A stretch of DNA of 64,000 nt. Source: Methylobacterium dankookense. Lineage in GTDB: Bacteria > Pseudomonadota > Alphaproteobacteria > Rhizobiales > Beijerinckiaceae. The position numbers and the translations under genes are program-made. Below, one piece after another: positions 1 to 8,429 of this stretch (position 1 is the first letter of the stretch; every line of letters starts with the position of its first letter). The DNA is taken from positions 186,001 to 250,000 of the forward strand of contig NZ_CABFVH010000003.1 in NCBI RefSeq assembly GCF_902141855.1. The letters are read 5' to 3'. The notes beneath the pieces are model-generated. The model had not been told where the DNA came from. It saw only the letters and a list, made by a program, of their open reading frames with translations, and did no database searches.

Positions 1-15
1 AGCCCTGTCCGGACA

Positions 16-60
16 GTTCTCGACCTTCACCCTGTCGCTCTCCCGATTGGGAGAGGGGAT
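16..60. repeat. Dispersed inverted repeat, copy 1
   Basis: A stretch beginning GTTCTCGACCTTCACCC ends in a short hairpin (CTCTCCCG / GGGAGAGG around the loop ATT). A second, better-preserved copy lies at 46273-46317. Both copies are in intergenic DNA. Such CCCTCTCCCG hairpins are common dispersed elements in proteobacterial genomes. No gene lies upstream of the helicase stop in bases 1-122. Confidence 0.5.
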
Positions 61-122
61 CCGCGCCTCAGCCGGAACCGTCGATCCCCGCTGCCGACCG
101 CCTCATCGGCGCGCGCGTGCCC

Positions 123-1880
123 TCACTGGGCGGCTTGGTGCGGCTTGCCCTTGCGGTGGCCGCCCTTGGCGGGCTCCTTCGGCCCGTCGCCGATCCGGCG
201 GGCATGCTTCATCCCGCGGGGGTTCTTCGGCTTCGGTCCGTGCGGCGGGGGCGCCTCGCCGACCAGGGCCTCGACCTGGATCTCGGGGGAACCGTTGCGC
301 GCGAAGGCGGCGGCGAAGGCCTGGGCGGCGCCGCCGCGGATCTCGAACTTGGTCTCGCGCTCGAAGATGCGGATCGCGCCGATCATCTCGCGGTCGACCT
401 TGCCGCGGCGGGTCAGCAGCGGCAGCAGGCGGCGGGGATCGGCGTTGTCGCGCCGGCCGAGATTGAGCCGGAACCACACCGCCGGGCCCATCGCGGCGAT
501 GCGCTCGGCATCCATCGGGTCGTAGGGCGCGCGGCTCGTGGCCGCCCCGCGCTTCTCGCCCGGATCGGTCACGTCCTCGGGCGCCGGCAGGCGGGAGCGG
601 TAGACGCGGGCGAGGAGCGCCGCGAGATCGGCGGGCGAGCGCTCGGCCAGCAGCGTCTCGGCCAGCGTCACGTCCTCCTCCGCCAGCGGCTCGGTGAAGA
701 GCGGGTCGGAGAGCATGCGCTCGCCGTCGAGACGGCGGATCTCGTCGGCCGAGGGTGGGCCCATCCATTCGGGCGTCACCTTGGCGATGGCCAGCATCTG
801 CTCGGCCCGGCGGCGGCGGGCATTCGGCACGAGGAGCACGCTCACGCCCTTGCGGCCCGCGCGGCCGGTGCGGCCGGAGCGGTGCTGCATCACCTCGGCG
901 TCGTGCGGCAGGTCGGCATGGATGACGAGGCTGAGCGTCGGCAGGTCGATGCCGCGGGCGGCGACGTCCGTGGCGACGCAGACCCGGGCGCGCCCGTCGC
1001 GGAGCGCCTGGAGCGCGGCGTTGCGCTCACCCTGGCCGAGCTCGCCCGATAGGGCGACCACCGAGAAGCCGCGCTCGGTCAGGCTCGCCTGGAGGTGGCG
1101 CACGGCGTTGCGGGTGTTGCAGAATACGATCGCGGTCGGCGCATCGGCCTCGCGCAGCACGTTGAGCACCACGTGCTCGATCTCGCGCGGCACCACCCGG
1201 ATCGCCCGGTAGGCGATGTCGGCATGGCCCCGGGTCTCGCCCTTGATCGCGAGGCGCAGGGCGTCGCGCTGGTAGCGCTCGGCGAGCGCCTCGATGTCCC
1301 GCGGCAGGGTCGCGGAGAACAGCAGCGTCGAACGCTCGGCGGGCGTGGCCGAGAGGATGAACTCGATGTCCTCGCGGAAGCCCAGGTCGAGCATCTCGTC
1401 GGCCTCGTCGAGAACGACGGCGCGCAGCGCGTCCGGCACAAGGTTGCCGCGCTCCAGATGGTCGCGCAGGCGCCCCGGCGTGCCGACGACGATGTGCACG
1501 CCGTCATAGAGCATCCGGGCCTCGCGGCGCGGATCCATGCCGCCCACGCAGGAGACGATCCGGCCGCCGGCCGGGGCGTAGAGCCAGGACAATTCGCGCT
1601 GCACCTGCAGGGCGAGCTCACGCGTCGGCGCGATCACCAGGGCGAGCGGCGCGCCGGGCGGGGGCAGCGCCTCGGCCTCCCCCATGAGGGTGCCGGCCAT
1701 GGCGAGGCCGTAGGCCACGGTCTTGCCGGAGCCGGTCTGGGCGGAGACGAGGAGGTCCCGGCCGGTGCCGGCCACCTCCAGCGTCGCCTCCAGGACGGCG
1801 CTCTGCACCGGGGTCGGCTCGGCATAGCCGCGCTCGTCGAGCGCCCGCGCGATGGCGGCGGGCAGGATGGGAAACGGCAA
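123..1880 (-). CDS. DEAD-box ATP-dependent RNA helicase with C-terminal DbpA-type RNA-binding domain
   Basis: The 585-residue protein carries the classical motifs in order: the Q-motif region (TPVQSAVLEA, ~23-32), Walker A AQTGSGKT (47-54), PTRELA, the DEAD box in VLDEADEMLD, SAT in LFSATLP, and the motif V/VI region RGIDLP...HRSGRTGRAG. The last ~130 residues contain a DbpA/DeaD-type RNA-binding domain (IGAIRIFERETKFEIRGGAA) followed by a basic Lys/Arg/Pro tail. The family unwinds short RNA duplexes in ribosome assembly or mRNA decay, in the cytoplasm. DeaD/CsdA or DbpA-like is the best family-level name; which RNA it acts on cannot be told from the sequence. It is transcribed alone, with 162 bp of gene-free DNA upstream. 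Confidence 0.93.
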   Translation of the reverse strand: MPFPILPAAIARALDERGYAEPTPVQSAVLEATLEVAGTGRDLLVSAQTGSGKTVAYGLAMAGTLMGEAEALPPPGAPLALVIAPTRELALQVQRELSWLYAPAGGRIVSCVGGMDPRREARMLYDGVHIVVGTPGRLRDHLERGNLVPDALRAVVLDEADEMLDLGFREDIEFILSATPAERSTLLFSATLPRDIEALAERYQRDALRLAIKGETRGHADIAYRAIRVVPREIEHVVLNVLREADAPTAIVFCNTRNAVRHLQASLTERGFSVVALSGELGQGERNAALQALRDGRARVCVATDVAARGIDLPTLSLVIHADLPHDAEVMQHRSGRTGRAGRKGVSVLLVPNARRRRAEQMLAIAKVTPEWMGPPSADEIRRLDGERMLSDPLFTEPLAEEDVTLAETLLAERSPADLAALLARVYRSRLPAPEDVTDPGEKRGAATSRAPYDPMDAERIAAMGPAVWFRLNLGRRDNADPRRLLPLLTRRGKVDREMIGAIRIFERETKFEIRGGAAQAFAAAFARNGSPEIQVEALVGEAPPPHGPKPKNPRGMKHARRIGDGPKEPAKGGHRKGKPHQAAQ

Positions 1881-2042
1881 AGGTCAGGCTCTCACGGACC
1901 GGGAGGCCGGACGGGCGCGGACGGCGCGCTTCGCGTCGCGGGGCTGGCGGTCTCGAATCGGGTTGCGGAGCGTGCCTCTATAGCCGGTTCGCGCCGGATA
2001 GGCCACGGCCCGGACCGCATGGGGCGGTTGCGCGCGGCATCG

Positions 2043-2426
2043 TCAGAGGGCGCCGGCGATATCGGTCCGCGCGAAATCGTTGCCGACGAAGAGCAGCGGG
2101 CAGCTCCGCTCCTGCGCCGCCACGTAGGCGAAGCAGTCTCCGAAGTTGAGGGCGGCCGGGCTCACGCCCTTGCCCCAGCGCGCGTAGGCCGCCCCGACGC
2201 GGAGAGCCGTGTCCGCGGTGACGGGAGCGACTTCCAGCCCGAGCCCGTCGACGAGCCGCATCAGGTCCTCATGCAGGTTCCTGCGGCCCGCGACGATCAG
2301 GGCCTCGGCGAGCGTTCCGGCGGAGATCACGATGTCCGACTCGGCTTCCAGCACCGCGGCGCAGGCATCCGCCTGCGGCTCACCGAGGAGGATCGCCATC
2401 AGGGCCGAGGTGTCGACCGCGATCAC
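2043..2426 (-). CDS. vapC: PIN-domain toxin, VapC family ribonuclease
   Basis: This 127-residue protein has the PIN-domain signature. The acidic residues expected to bind Mg2+ are D5 (in MIAVDTSALM), E41 (TLAEALIV), D97 (LNFGDCFAY) and D107 (VGNDFARTD). VapC toxins are endoribonucleases that cleave tRNA or rRNA and are held inactive by their antitoxin. The start overlaps the stop of the upstream antitoxin gene by 4 bp (ATGA), the usual coupled arrangement. Length and motifs are complete, so it is probably intact. Confidence 0.9.
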   Translation of the reverse strand: MIAVDTSALMAILLGEPQADACAAVLEAESDIVISAGTLAEALIVAGRRNLHEDLMRLVDGLGLEVAPVTADTALRVGAAYARWGKGVSPAALNFGDCFAYVAAQERSCPLLFVGNDFARTDIAGAL

Positions 2427-2683
2427 GCCGGAAGGCCGTCGCCGCCGTAGAGGAAATCCTGGCTCCGCGCGGCTCCCGGCCCGTCCGTCGCCCTCGCGGC
2501 GGCCGAAGCCCGCACCGCCGCGATCAACGCCCGGCGCGATGCCCGGCCCGGGGAGACGGCCATCGGCGACAGGCGCGCGACCGCCCGGCCCTGTTCGGTG
2601 AGCACGACCTCGTCGCCGGCCTCCGCACGCCGGATCAGATCCGCCAGCTGGCCCTCGGCCTCCGTCACGGATACGCGCAGCAT
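2423..2683 (-). CDS. Antitoxin, Phd/YefM-VapB type
   Basis: The 86-residue protein begins MLRVSVTEAEGQLADLIRR and has the Phd/YefM-type pattern EAGDEVVLTEQGRAVARLSP. It is followed by an Ala/Arg-rich middle and a C-terminal tail that would bind and block the toxin. It precedes the PIN toxin and overlaps it by 4 bp. Antitoxins of this class bind their own promoter and autorepress, so the operator should lie in the 125 bp up to the ChaA start; no clear palindrome was picked out there by eye. Confidence 0.85.
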   Translation of the reverse strand: MLRVSVTEAEGQLADLIRRAEAGDEVVLTEQGRAVARLSPMAVSPGRASRRALIAAVRASAAARATDGPGAARSQDFLYGGDGLPA

Positions 2684-2808
2684 GGCATCCTCGCGAGCGC
2701 TTCGACCGCGGCCAGAGTGGCGATTCCGCCTATCGGCGGCAAGAGCGTGCGGATGCGACGCAACCTCTTGGCCGTCAAAAGCTTGACGGTCCGGACCGGG
2801 AGTGGGCG

Positions 2809-3921
2809 ATGGGCGGGATGGTGCGGCTGGCGGTGGCGTGGTCGAGCGTGGGCGCCTTCGCGTGGTTCGGGAAGGGCTGGCTCGGCGATCTCGGGCAGCC
2901 GCTCTTCGCGAGCCTGCTGTTCGCGTGGCTTCTCGGCGTCATCCTCTGGGCAGCCTTCGGCGTGGTGCACGAGGCGGAGGAACTCGCCGAGATGCTGGGC
3001 GAGCCCTTCGGCACGCTGATCCTGACGCTCGCCATCGTGATCATCGAGGTGGCGCTGGTCTCGGCCGTGATGCTCTCGGCCAAGGACGCGCCGACGCTGG
3101 GGCGCGACACCATGTTCGCGGTGCTGATGATCGTGCTGAACGGCGTGGTCGGGCTCGGGCTGATCCTCGGCGGCCTGCGCCACCATCAGCAGAGCTACAA
3201 CCTGCAGGGCGCCTCGGCCTTCCTGGCGGTGATCATCCCGCTCGCGACCCTGGCGCTCATCATCCCGACCTTCACGAGTTCCACCAGCGACGGCTCGCTG
3301 ACGAAGCTTCAGGCGATCACCTTCTCGATCTTCACGGTGGCGCTCTACGGCGTGTTCCTGCTGATCCAGACGGGCCGCCACAGCGACTTCTTCAGGGATC
3401 CGCGGGCCCGGGCGGAGGCGGAGCGCACGGAGGCCGTGGAGGCGCCGGCCAAGCACCGGGCCTCGGCCGGCGTGGTGGTGCGGCACATCGTGCTGCTCGT
3501 CGCCAACATCCTGCCGATCGTGCTGCTCTCGAAGAGCCTCGCCACCATCCTCGACCACGGCATCGCGGTGCTCGGCGCGCCCTCCGCGCTCGGCGGCGTG
3601 CTGATCGCGGCGATCGTGTTCACGCCGGAGGGCATCTCCTCGCTCAAGGCCATCGCCCGCAACGAGCTGCAGCGGGCGATCAACCTGTGCCTGGGCGCGG
3701 CCACCTCGACCATCGGCCTCACCGTGCCGGCGGTGCTCGCCATCGGGCTGATCAGCGGCCAGACCGTCGTGCTCGGCCTCAGCCCGACCAGCATCACGCT
3801 GCTCGCCGTCACGCTGATCCTCAGCTCGCTCACCTTCTCCGGCCCCCGCACCACGGTGCTGGAGGGCGCGGTGCACCTGATCCTGTTCGGCGTCTATCTG
3901 GTGCTGATCTTCAGCCCGTGA
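2809..3921 (+). CDS. chaA: Calcium/sodium:proton antiporter, ChaA-like
   Basis: The 370-residue protein is hydrophobic with about ten membrane segments. It carries both characteristic repeats of the Ca2+/cation antiporter family: an acidic first repeat (HEAEELAEMLGEPFGTLILT, then IVIIEVALVSAVM) and a second repeat with FTPEGISSLKAIARNE. ChaA-type proteins export Na+, K+ or Ca2+ in exchange for protons at alkaline pH across the inner membrane. A charged loop near residues 195-220 splits the halves. A second in-frame ATG three codons on (MVRL) is an alternative start. Confidence 0.9.
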   Translation: MGGMVRLAVAWSSVGAFAWFGKGWLGDLGQPLFASLLFAWLLGVILWAAFGVVHEAEELAEMLGEPFGTLILTLAIVIIEVALVSAVMLSAKDAPTLGRDTMFAVLMIVLNGVVGLGLILGGLRHHQQSYNLQGASAFLAVIIPLATLALIIPTFTSSTSDGSLTKLQAITFSIFTVALYGVFLLIQTGRHSDFFRDPRARAEAERTEAVEAPAKHRASAGVVVRHIVLLVANILPIVLLSKSLATILDHGIAVLGAPSALGGVLIAAIVFTPEGISSLKAIARNELQRAINLCLGAATSTIGLTVPAVLAIGLISGQTVVLGLSPTSITLLAVTLILSSLTFSGPRTTVLEGAVHLILFGVYLVLIFSP

Positions 3922-3954
3922 GTGATCTTCTCGCCCCGCGCATCCCGACAAATC

Positions 3955-3967
3955 CCTCATCCTGAGG
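3955..3967. repeat. Short palindrome CCTCATCCTGAGG, copy 1
   Basis: The palindromic core CTCATCCTGAG sits between the convergent antiporter and M20 peptidase genes. An identical 13-bp sequence occurs at 28167-28179, also in intergenic DNA. This resembles the REP-like extragenic palindromes common in Rhizobiales. The remaining gap to 4038 holds no gene. Confidence 0.4.
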
Positions 3968-4038
3968 TGGGTGGGTCGGACGGACCGCACCCTGAGCGGC
4001 CATCGTCCTGACCGACCTCGATCGGGCTCCGGGGTGCT

Positions 4039-5286
4039 TCAGCGGCTCGCGCCGTCCTTCGAGAGCTCCATGACGAGGCGGGTGGCGAGGTAGAGACGCG
4101 GCGTCAGGCTGTCGAGCACGGCGAACTCGTCCGGGCTGTGGTAGCGGCCGCCGACCACGCCGAGGGATTCGAGCACCGCGGGCCGGTCGGGGCTCGCCGG
4201 CTGGAAGGCGTAGGCCGCGTCGGTGCCGCCGCCGATCTCCACGAGCTTCAGGTCGCCGCCGATCTCGCGGTAGATGCCCTGCGCCCGCTCGCCGAGCCGG
4301 CGCGTCGCCGGGTTCACGGGCAGCGGCGGCCGGCCCTGGTTCAGCTCGAAGGTCACCTGCGTGTCGGGCACGCGGTGGGTCTCGACGATCTTGCGGGCCT
4401 GGTTGAGCACCCGGTCGTATTCGCCGGGCTCGAAATAGCGCATGTCGCCCTCGGCCTTGGCGAGGTCGGGGATGATGTTCGGCTTGGTGCCGCCCGAGAC
4501 CACCGTCCAGTTGAGGGTCGTGCCCTTCTGCTTGTCGCCGAGGTCCTGCAATTGCAGGAGCTGGTGGGCGAGCTCGGTCACCGCGTTGCGGCCCGCCTCC
4601 GGCGCGCCGCCGGCATGGGCCGAGCGGCCCTTCACGGTGAGGCTCGCGTAGTTGATGCCCTTGGTGGCGATGGTGGCCGCGTCGACGGCCTCGTCGGCGA
4701 AGGTCGGCTCGAAGGAGAGCACCGCGTCCTGGCCTGCCGCGACCTTGCGGATCTCGTCGCGGGAGCCGCGGGAGCCGCGCTCCTCGTCCGGGTTGAAGAC
4801 TACGGTGATCTGCCCGTACGCCTTGAAGTCGAGGGCCTTCAGGGCGGCCAAGGTGTGCAGGATGAGGGCGAGGCCGGCCTTGGCATCGGCCACGCCCGGT
4901 CCGTAGGCGCGCCCGTCCCGCTCCGTATAGGGGCGCTTGCCCGCCTCGCCCTCGCCGAACACCGTGTCGTAGTGCACGAGGAGCATCAGCTTCGCCTGGC
5001 CGGAGCCCTTCAGCGTGCCGATCAGGGTGTTGCCGCCGTAGGCCGGGGCGGGCCGGGTCTCGACGCTGGCGCCGAGCGCCTCGAGGCGCTCACGCAGCAG
5101 AGCCTCGACCTTGGACAGGCCAGGCACCTGCCCGGTGCCGGTATCGACGTTGACGAGGGCGGCGAGCGTCTCGCGCAGCGGCCGGTCCTGCGCCTTCGCG
5201 GCAGCGAGCACCTTCGCATCGGGCTCGGCGGAGGCGGCGAGCGGCGCGAGCGCCAGCGCGGCGGCGAGGGCGAGCTTTCGGATCAT
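4039..5286 (-). CDS. Exported M20-family metallopeptidase, glutamate carboxypeptidase (CPG2)-like
   Basis: The open frame extends upstream, but MIRKLALAAALALAPLAASA at 5286 is a textbook signal peptide preceded by GAGGAAG, so I start there (415 residues). Zinc ligands of the M20 dizinc site are recognisable: H and D in LVHYDTVFG, D in GVADAKAGLAL, the EE pair in FNPDEERGSRG, E/D in FEPTFAD, and H in RYHSPDEFAV. The dimerisation domain sits between (about residues 200-310). The family releases C-terminal glutamate from folates or peptides; the substrate here is unknown. It is probably periplasmic. The stop lies in an AT-poor gap shared with chaA. Confidence 0.9.
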   Translation of the reverse strand: MIRKLALAAALALAPLAASAEPDAKVLAAAKAQDRPLRETLAALVNVDTGTGQVPGLSKVEALLRERLEALGASVETRPAPAYGGNTLIGTLKGSGQAKLMLLVHYDTVFGEGEAGKRPYTERDGRAYGPGVADAKAGLALILHTLAALKALDFKAYGQITVVFNPDEERGSRGSRDEIRKVAAGQDAVLSFEPTFADEAVDAATIATKGINYASLTVKGRSAHAGGAPEAGRNAVTELAHQLLQLQDLGDKQKGTTLNWTVVSGGTKPNIIPDLAKAEGDMRYFEPGEYDRVLNQARKIVETHRVPDTQVTFELNQGRPPLPVNPATRRLGERAQGIYREIGGDLKLVEIGGGTDAAYAFQPASPDRPAVLESLGVVGGRYHSPDEFAVLDSLTPRLYLATRLVMELSKDGASR

Positions 5287-5384
5287 CGGGCTTCCTCTTC
5301 GGTCGGGCGAGGCCGCACCGAACCTGCGACCGGGGCCCGGCGCAAGGCGGGAAGGACGGCGAGAGCGGGGATTCCCGCCCTCTG

Positions 5385-6101
5385 TCACCCGCCGAAGCGC
5401 TCGGTCCGGATCGTGGCGGGGGCGAGCCCCGCCGCCAGCAGCAGCGCCGAGGCGGCACCCACGAAGGGGTTCGAGCCGCAGACGAAGCAGCGCGCCGGGG
5501 TGCCGAGATCGGCGAGCGCCGCGGCCACCACGGCCCCGTCGATGCGCCGCCCCACGCCCTCCCGCGTGGTGAGGAGATGCAGGCCGAAGCCCGGCTCGTC
5601 GCCGGCGCGGGCCTCCAGCTCAGGCAGCGCGATCGCCTCGGCGCGGGTGCGCACGGAGTAGATCAGGCGGCAGGGGATGTCCGGCGCGACGCGCGCCCGG
5701 TGGCGCAGCATGGCGAGCAGCGGCACCACGCCGGAGCCGCCGCCGACGAGGAGGAGCGGGCCGCCATCCTCCGGCCCCCAGGCGAAGGAGCCGCCGATCG
5801 GCCCGCGCAGCTCGATCCGGTCGCCGACCTCCGCGACGTCGAGGAAGAAGCCCGAGACCTCGCCGCCGTCGAGCCCCTCGATCATCAGCTCGATCGTCCC
5901 GGACCCGTCCGGCGCCGAGGCGATGGAGTAGCTGCGCTGCGCCTGATAGCCGTCCTCCGCCGTCAGCCGCACGTCCACGTGCTGGCCCGGCCGGAAGTGG
6001 TCGAACCCGGCCGCCAGCACGAAGCGCTTCACGCGGGGCGTGACCGGCGCGATCCCGGTGATCACCGCCTCGCGCCAGAGGGTCCAGGACAGGTCGGTCA
6101 C
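5385..6101 (-). CDS. Ferredoxin/flavodoxin-NADP reductase-type oxidoreductase (FAD, NAD(P)-binding)
   Basis: The 238-residue protein has the FNR fold: an FAD-binding barrel with RSYSIASAP (FAD phosphate/flavin contact) and an NAD(P)-binding half with the glycine-rich VGGGSGVVPLLAML and CGSNPFVGAA. There is no 2Fe-2S domain, so it is a minimal reductase needing an external partner. It lies 6 bp downstream of the sulfite-oxidase-like gene on the same strand, and this pair is a recurrent arrangement. I infer that it passes electrons to or from that molybdoenzyme. Confidence 0.88.
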   Translation of the reverse strand: MTDLSWTLWREAVITGIAPVTPRVKRFVLAAGFDHFRPGQHVDVRLTAEDGYQAQRSYSIASAPDGSGTIELMIEGLDGGEVSGFFLDVAEVGDRIELRGPIGGSFAWGPEDGGPLLLVGGGSGVVPLLAMLRHRARVAPDIPCRLIYSVRTRAEAIALPELEARAGDEPGFGLHLLTTREGVGRRIDGAVVAAALADLGTPARCFVCGSNPFVGAASALLLAAGLAPATIRTERFGG

Positions 6102-6107
6102 GGGCGA

Positions 6108-6713
6108 TCAATCACCGGTGAAGCGCTGCTCGCGCCAGGGATCGCCGTACATGTGATAGCCGCGCAGCTCCCAGAAGCCGGCTTCGTCCCTGGCCGTGAA
6201 GCGCAGGCCCTTCACCCATTTGGCGCTCTTCCAGAAATAGAGATGCGGCACGAGGAGCCGGGCCGGACCGCCATGGTCGAGGGGGATCGGCTGCCCGTCA
6301 TAGAGGGTCGCCACCATGGCCTTGCCGCCGGTCAGGTCCGCCACCGGCACGTTGGTGGTGTAGTCGTCGTAGCCCTCGGCCAGCAGGTAGTCGGTCGGGG
6401 CCGCGATCCCGGCATCGGCCAGGAGATCGTCGAAGCTCACGCCCTCCCAGGCCGTGTCGAACTTCGACCACTTGGTGACGCAGTGGATATCGCCGCCCCA
6501 GCGGGTGCGCGGCAGGGCCTGGAATGCGTCCCAGCTCCAGGATTTGAGCGGGCGGGCGCCCTCGCGCAGGGTGAAGCGCCAGGCCGCCAGATCGATCTGC
6601 GGGTTCGGCCCGATCTGGAGGACGGGGAAGTCGTCGGTGAGATACTGCCCCGGGGGCAGCCGCTCGCGGGTCGCCTCGGGCGGGCGGCGCCCGGTGAAGC
6701 CTCGTGTCGCCAA
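6108..6713 (-). CDS. Sulfite oxidase-like molybdopterin oxidoreductase
   Basis: At 201 residues it consists almost entirely of an oxidoreductase molybdopterin domain. GGDIHCVTKWSKF contains the Cys expected to ligate molybdenum. The pattern LLAEGYDDYTTNVP and the C-terminal PHLYFWKSAKWVKGL...RGYHMYGDPW match the short soluble family. There is no Tat signal and no dimerisation domain, so it differs from periplasmic MsrP and from true sulfite oxidases and is likely cytoplasmic. It is followed at 6 bp by a flavin reductase, its likely redox partner. Its substrate is unknown. Confidence 0.88.
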   Translation of the reverse strand: MATRGFTGRRPPEATRERLPPGQYLTDDFPVLQIGPNPQIDLAAWRFTLREGARPLKSWSWDAFQALPRTRWGGDIHCVTKWSKFDTAWEGVSFDDLLADAGIAAPTDYLLAEGYDDYTTNVPVADLTGGKAMVATLYDGQPIPLDHGGPARLLVPHLYFWKSAKWVKGLRFTARDEAGFWELRGYHMYGDPWREQRFTGD

Positions 6714-6770
6714 GCCGGCCTCCGTGGTCCTCAGATTCCGCAGCCGTTTCAGGCCGGCCGGGGCCTCACG

Positions 6771-7394
6771 TCAAGCGCGCTGCGCCCCGAGACCGAGATA
6801 GCCGAACACGGCGCGGCCGACGCGGCCCTGGAGCGGCTCGGCCTCGCGCTCGCCGCGCTCGCCGGCGGCATCGACCATGCCCTTGACGATGGCCAGGATA
6901 TCGGCCGCCATCAGGTCCGGATCCGCCGGCGCGGGCCAGGGCATCCGACCGAGCAGGTCCCGGATCGCCTCCGCGAGGGCCGCGGAGACCCGGGCGACCG
7001 CCTCTTCGAGGGGCAGACGCCGCTCCTCGATGTCCAGGGCCCGGGCGAGGACGGGCCGCCGCATCTGGTGCATTACCGCGGCCCGGACGATTGCGGCGAG
7101 GCCGGCCTCGCCCGTCGGCGCCTGCCGGGCGGCGGCGACCTCGGCGAGCAGCGCCCCGGTCTCGCGCTCGACCAGGGCGGCGGTCAGCGCCTCCTTGCCC
7201 GGGAAGTACTGGTAGAGCGAGCCGATGCTGACCCCGGCCCGCTCGGCGACGGCGTTCTTGGTGTAGCCGGGGAATCCGCGCTCCTCGAGAATGCGAGCCG
7301 CCGCCTAGAGGATGATCCGCACCGTCTCGGCCGAGCGCGATTGTCTCGGTGTTTTCCGCGACTTGAGTGCGGGTCGGCGGCTGGCGGCAGGCAT
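6771..7394 (-). pseudogene. TetR-family regulator interrupted by an in-frame amber codon
   Basis: Read through, this is a full-length TetR regulator of 207 codons. The N-terminus runs MPAASRRPALKSRKTPRQSR, then a helix-turn-helix with AVAERAGVSIGSLYQYFPGK, then an all-helical ligand domain ending LGLGAQRA. Codon 30, at 7305-7307, is TAG in the first helix, where the family usually has a Glu/Asp/Gln codon (RIIL-stop-AAARILEERG). Everything else stays in frame. GAG or CAG to TAG is one substitution, so this is a recent nonsense mutation or a base-call error. A downstream start would delete the start of the DNA-binding domain. It diverges from the darcynin-like gene, its probable target. Confidence 0.85.
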
Positions 7395-7466
7395 GCGGGA
7401 TGCGAGTTTCGAGGGTCGTCGCGGGCCCTCATGATCGGGCCGTCCCACAGAGGAAGGCAACCACCC

Positions 7467-7829
7467 ATGACGATGCCCGAAACCCCGGCCGCCGATACCC
7501 TGACGGTCTTCATGCTGGTGAAGACCGAGCCGGAATGGCTCGGCTTCCCCGTCGAGACCCGCTTCGCGAAGCTGCGCGAGCATGTCGAGCCGATCCTGCA
7601 GCGCCACGCCGCGGAGGTGCGCATGCGCTTCTACGACGCGGAGTTCTACACGGCCCGGATCACCGATCTCTGGGTCTGGGAGGCGAGCAGCCGCCACGCC
7701 TACGAGCTGGTGGTCGAGGCCTTGCGCGAGACGCCGTTCTGGGATCGCTATTTCCGGATCGTCGAGATCATCCCGGCGGTCGAGAACGCCTACGCCCGCA
7801 ACTACGAGCAGGCGCCTCTCGCGGCCTGA
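7467..7829 (+). CDS. Darcynin-like protein of unknown function
   Basis: The 120-residue protein resembles the darcynin family: TVFMLVKTEPEWLGFPVETR near the N-terminus, RFYDAEFYTARITDLWVWE in the middle, and FWDRYFRIVEIIPAVENAYA near the end. No biochemical role is established for the family. ATG 7467 is preceded by AGAGGAAGG. The gene is divergent from the broken TetR gene with 72 bp between the two starts, so TetR control is likely; if the amber codon is real the gene may now be constitutive. The family call is from memory of its conserved residues, not a search. Confidence 0.6.
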   Translation: MTMPETPAADTLTVFMLVKTEPEWLGFPVETRFAKLREHVEPILQRHAAEVRMRFYDAEFYTARITDLWVWEASSRHAYELVVEALRETPFWDRYFRIVEIIPAVENAYARNYEQAPLAA

Positions 7830-7855
7830 GGATGGGGGCGGCGGAGGGAGGCACC

Positions 7856-7991
7856 ATGCCGGGCACGCCCTTCAAGGACCACTTCTCCGCCTCTGCCGGC
7901 CTTCGCGGCGGCGCTCGCCGAGGCCTGGGGCGCGCCAGGCTCGCGGCGGCGCGTGCGCTGGCCGCTTTCCGTCCGGCTCACGAAGCTCTGA
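7856..7991 (+). pseudogene. Remnant of a SAM-dependent methyltransferase: N- and C-terminal ends only
   Basis: Starting at ATG 7856, MPGTPFKDHFSASA matches the usual N-terminus of class I SAM methyltransferases (…FKDHFS…Y). About 12 codons on, the other frame reads LPAFAAALAEAWG then RRRVRWPLSVRLTKL and stops at 7989-7991, which looks like the usual C-terminus of the same family (W, RRVRWPLS.R). Around 600 bp of coding sequence, including the glycine-rich SAM motif, is missing between them, and the join shifts the frame. The junction is near 7890. I infer an internal deletion. A search with each end would confirm it. Confidence 0.6.
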
Positions 7992-8086
7992 TCGGACGCG
8001 CCGAAGATTTGCCCCAAAGCGGCGCTGTTGTCCCTTGACGAAGCTCCGCCCGGACAGCGAGGGGCGGACCACGCAGAGGACCCACG

Positions 8087-8392
8087 ATGTTTCGCAGTCT
8101 CGCCATCGCCCTCGTCGCCGGAGGGCTCCTCGCGGCCCCGGCCGCCCAGGCCCGCGACGGGATCAGCCCCGGCGGCGCCGCGGCCCTCGGCGTGCTCGGC
8201 GGCCTCGCTGTCGGCGGCGCCATCGGGTCCGCCACGGCCGATCCCTACTACCCCGGCAAGCCGGTCTACCGTGCCCCGCGGCCGGTCTATGTCGAGGACG
8301 AGTATGTCGGCCCGGTCTGCCACTTCGAGCGCCGCCGCTACATCGATCCCTACGGCGACGTGTATTTCCGCCGCGTCCGCGTCTGCGAGTAG
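8087..8392 (+). CDS. Small exported Gly/Tyr-rich protein, function unknown
   Basis: The 101-residue protein has a clear signal peptide (MFRSLAIALVAGGLLAAPAA, cleavage after AQA). A glycine-rich hydrophobic stretch follows (AAALGVLGGLAVGGAIG, perhaps a short membrane or oligomerisation segment), then a Tyr/Pro-rich tail with two cysteines (VGPVCHFERR ... RVRVCE) that could form a disulfide. Many Methylobacterium-type genomes encode such small periplasmic proteins of unknown role. It converges with the EamA transporter gene, with a strong hairpin between. Confidence 0.75.
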   Translation: MFRSLAIALVAGGLLAAPAAQARDGISPGGAAALGVLGGLAVGGAIGSATADPYYPGKPVYRAPRPVYVEDEYVGPVCHFERRRYIDPYGDVYFRRVRVCE

Positions 8393-8400
8393 GCGAGACT

Positions 8401-8429
8401 CGCCGCCGGGGCTCAGCGCCCCGGCGGCG
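8401..8429. terminator. Bidirectional hairpin between convergent genes
   Basis: A perfect 11-bp stem (CGCCGCCGGGG / CCCCGGCGGCG) with a 7-base loop lies 9 bp after the small exported gene. It contains the stop codon of the opposing EamA gene in its loop. No U-tract follows on either strand, so it may act with Rho or as an mRNA 3' stabiliser rather than as a classical intrinsic terminator. Confidence 0.55.
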
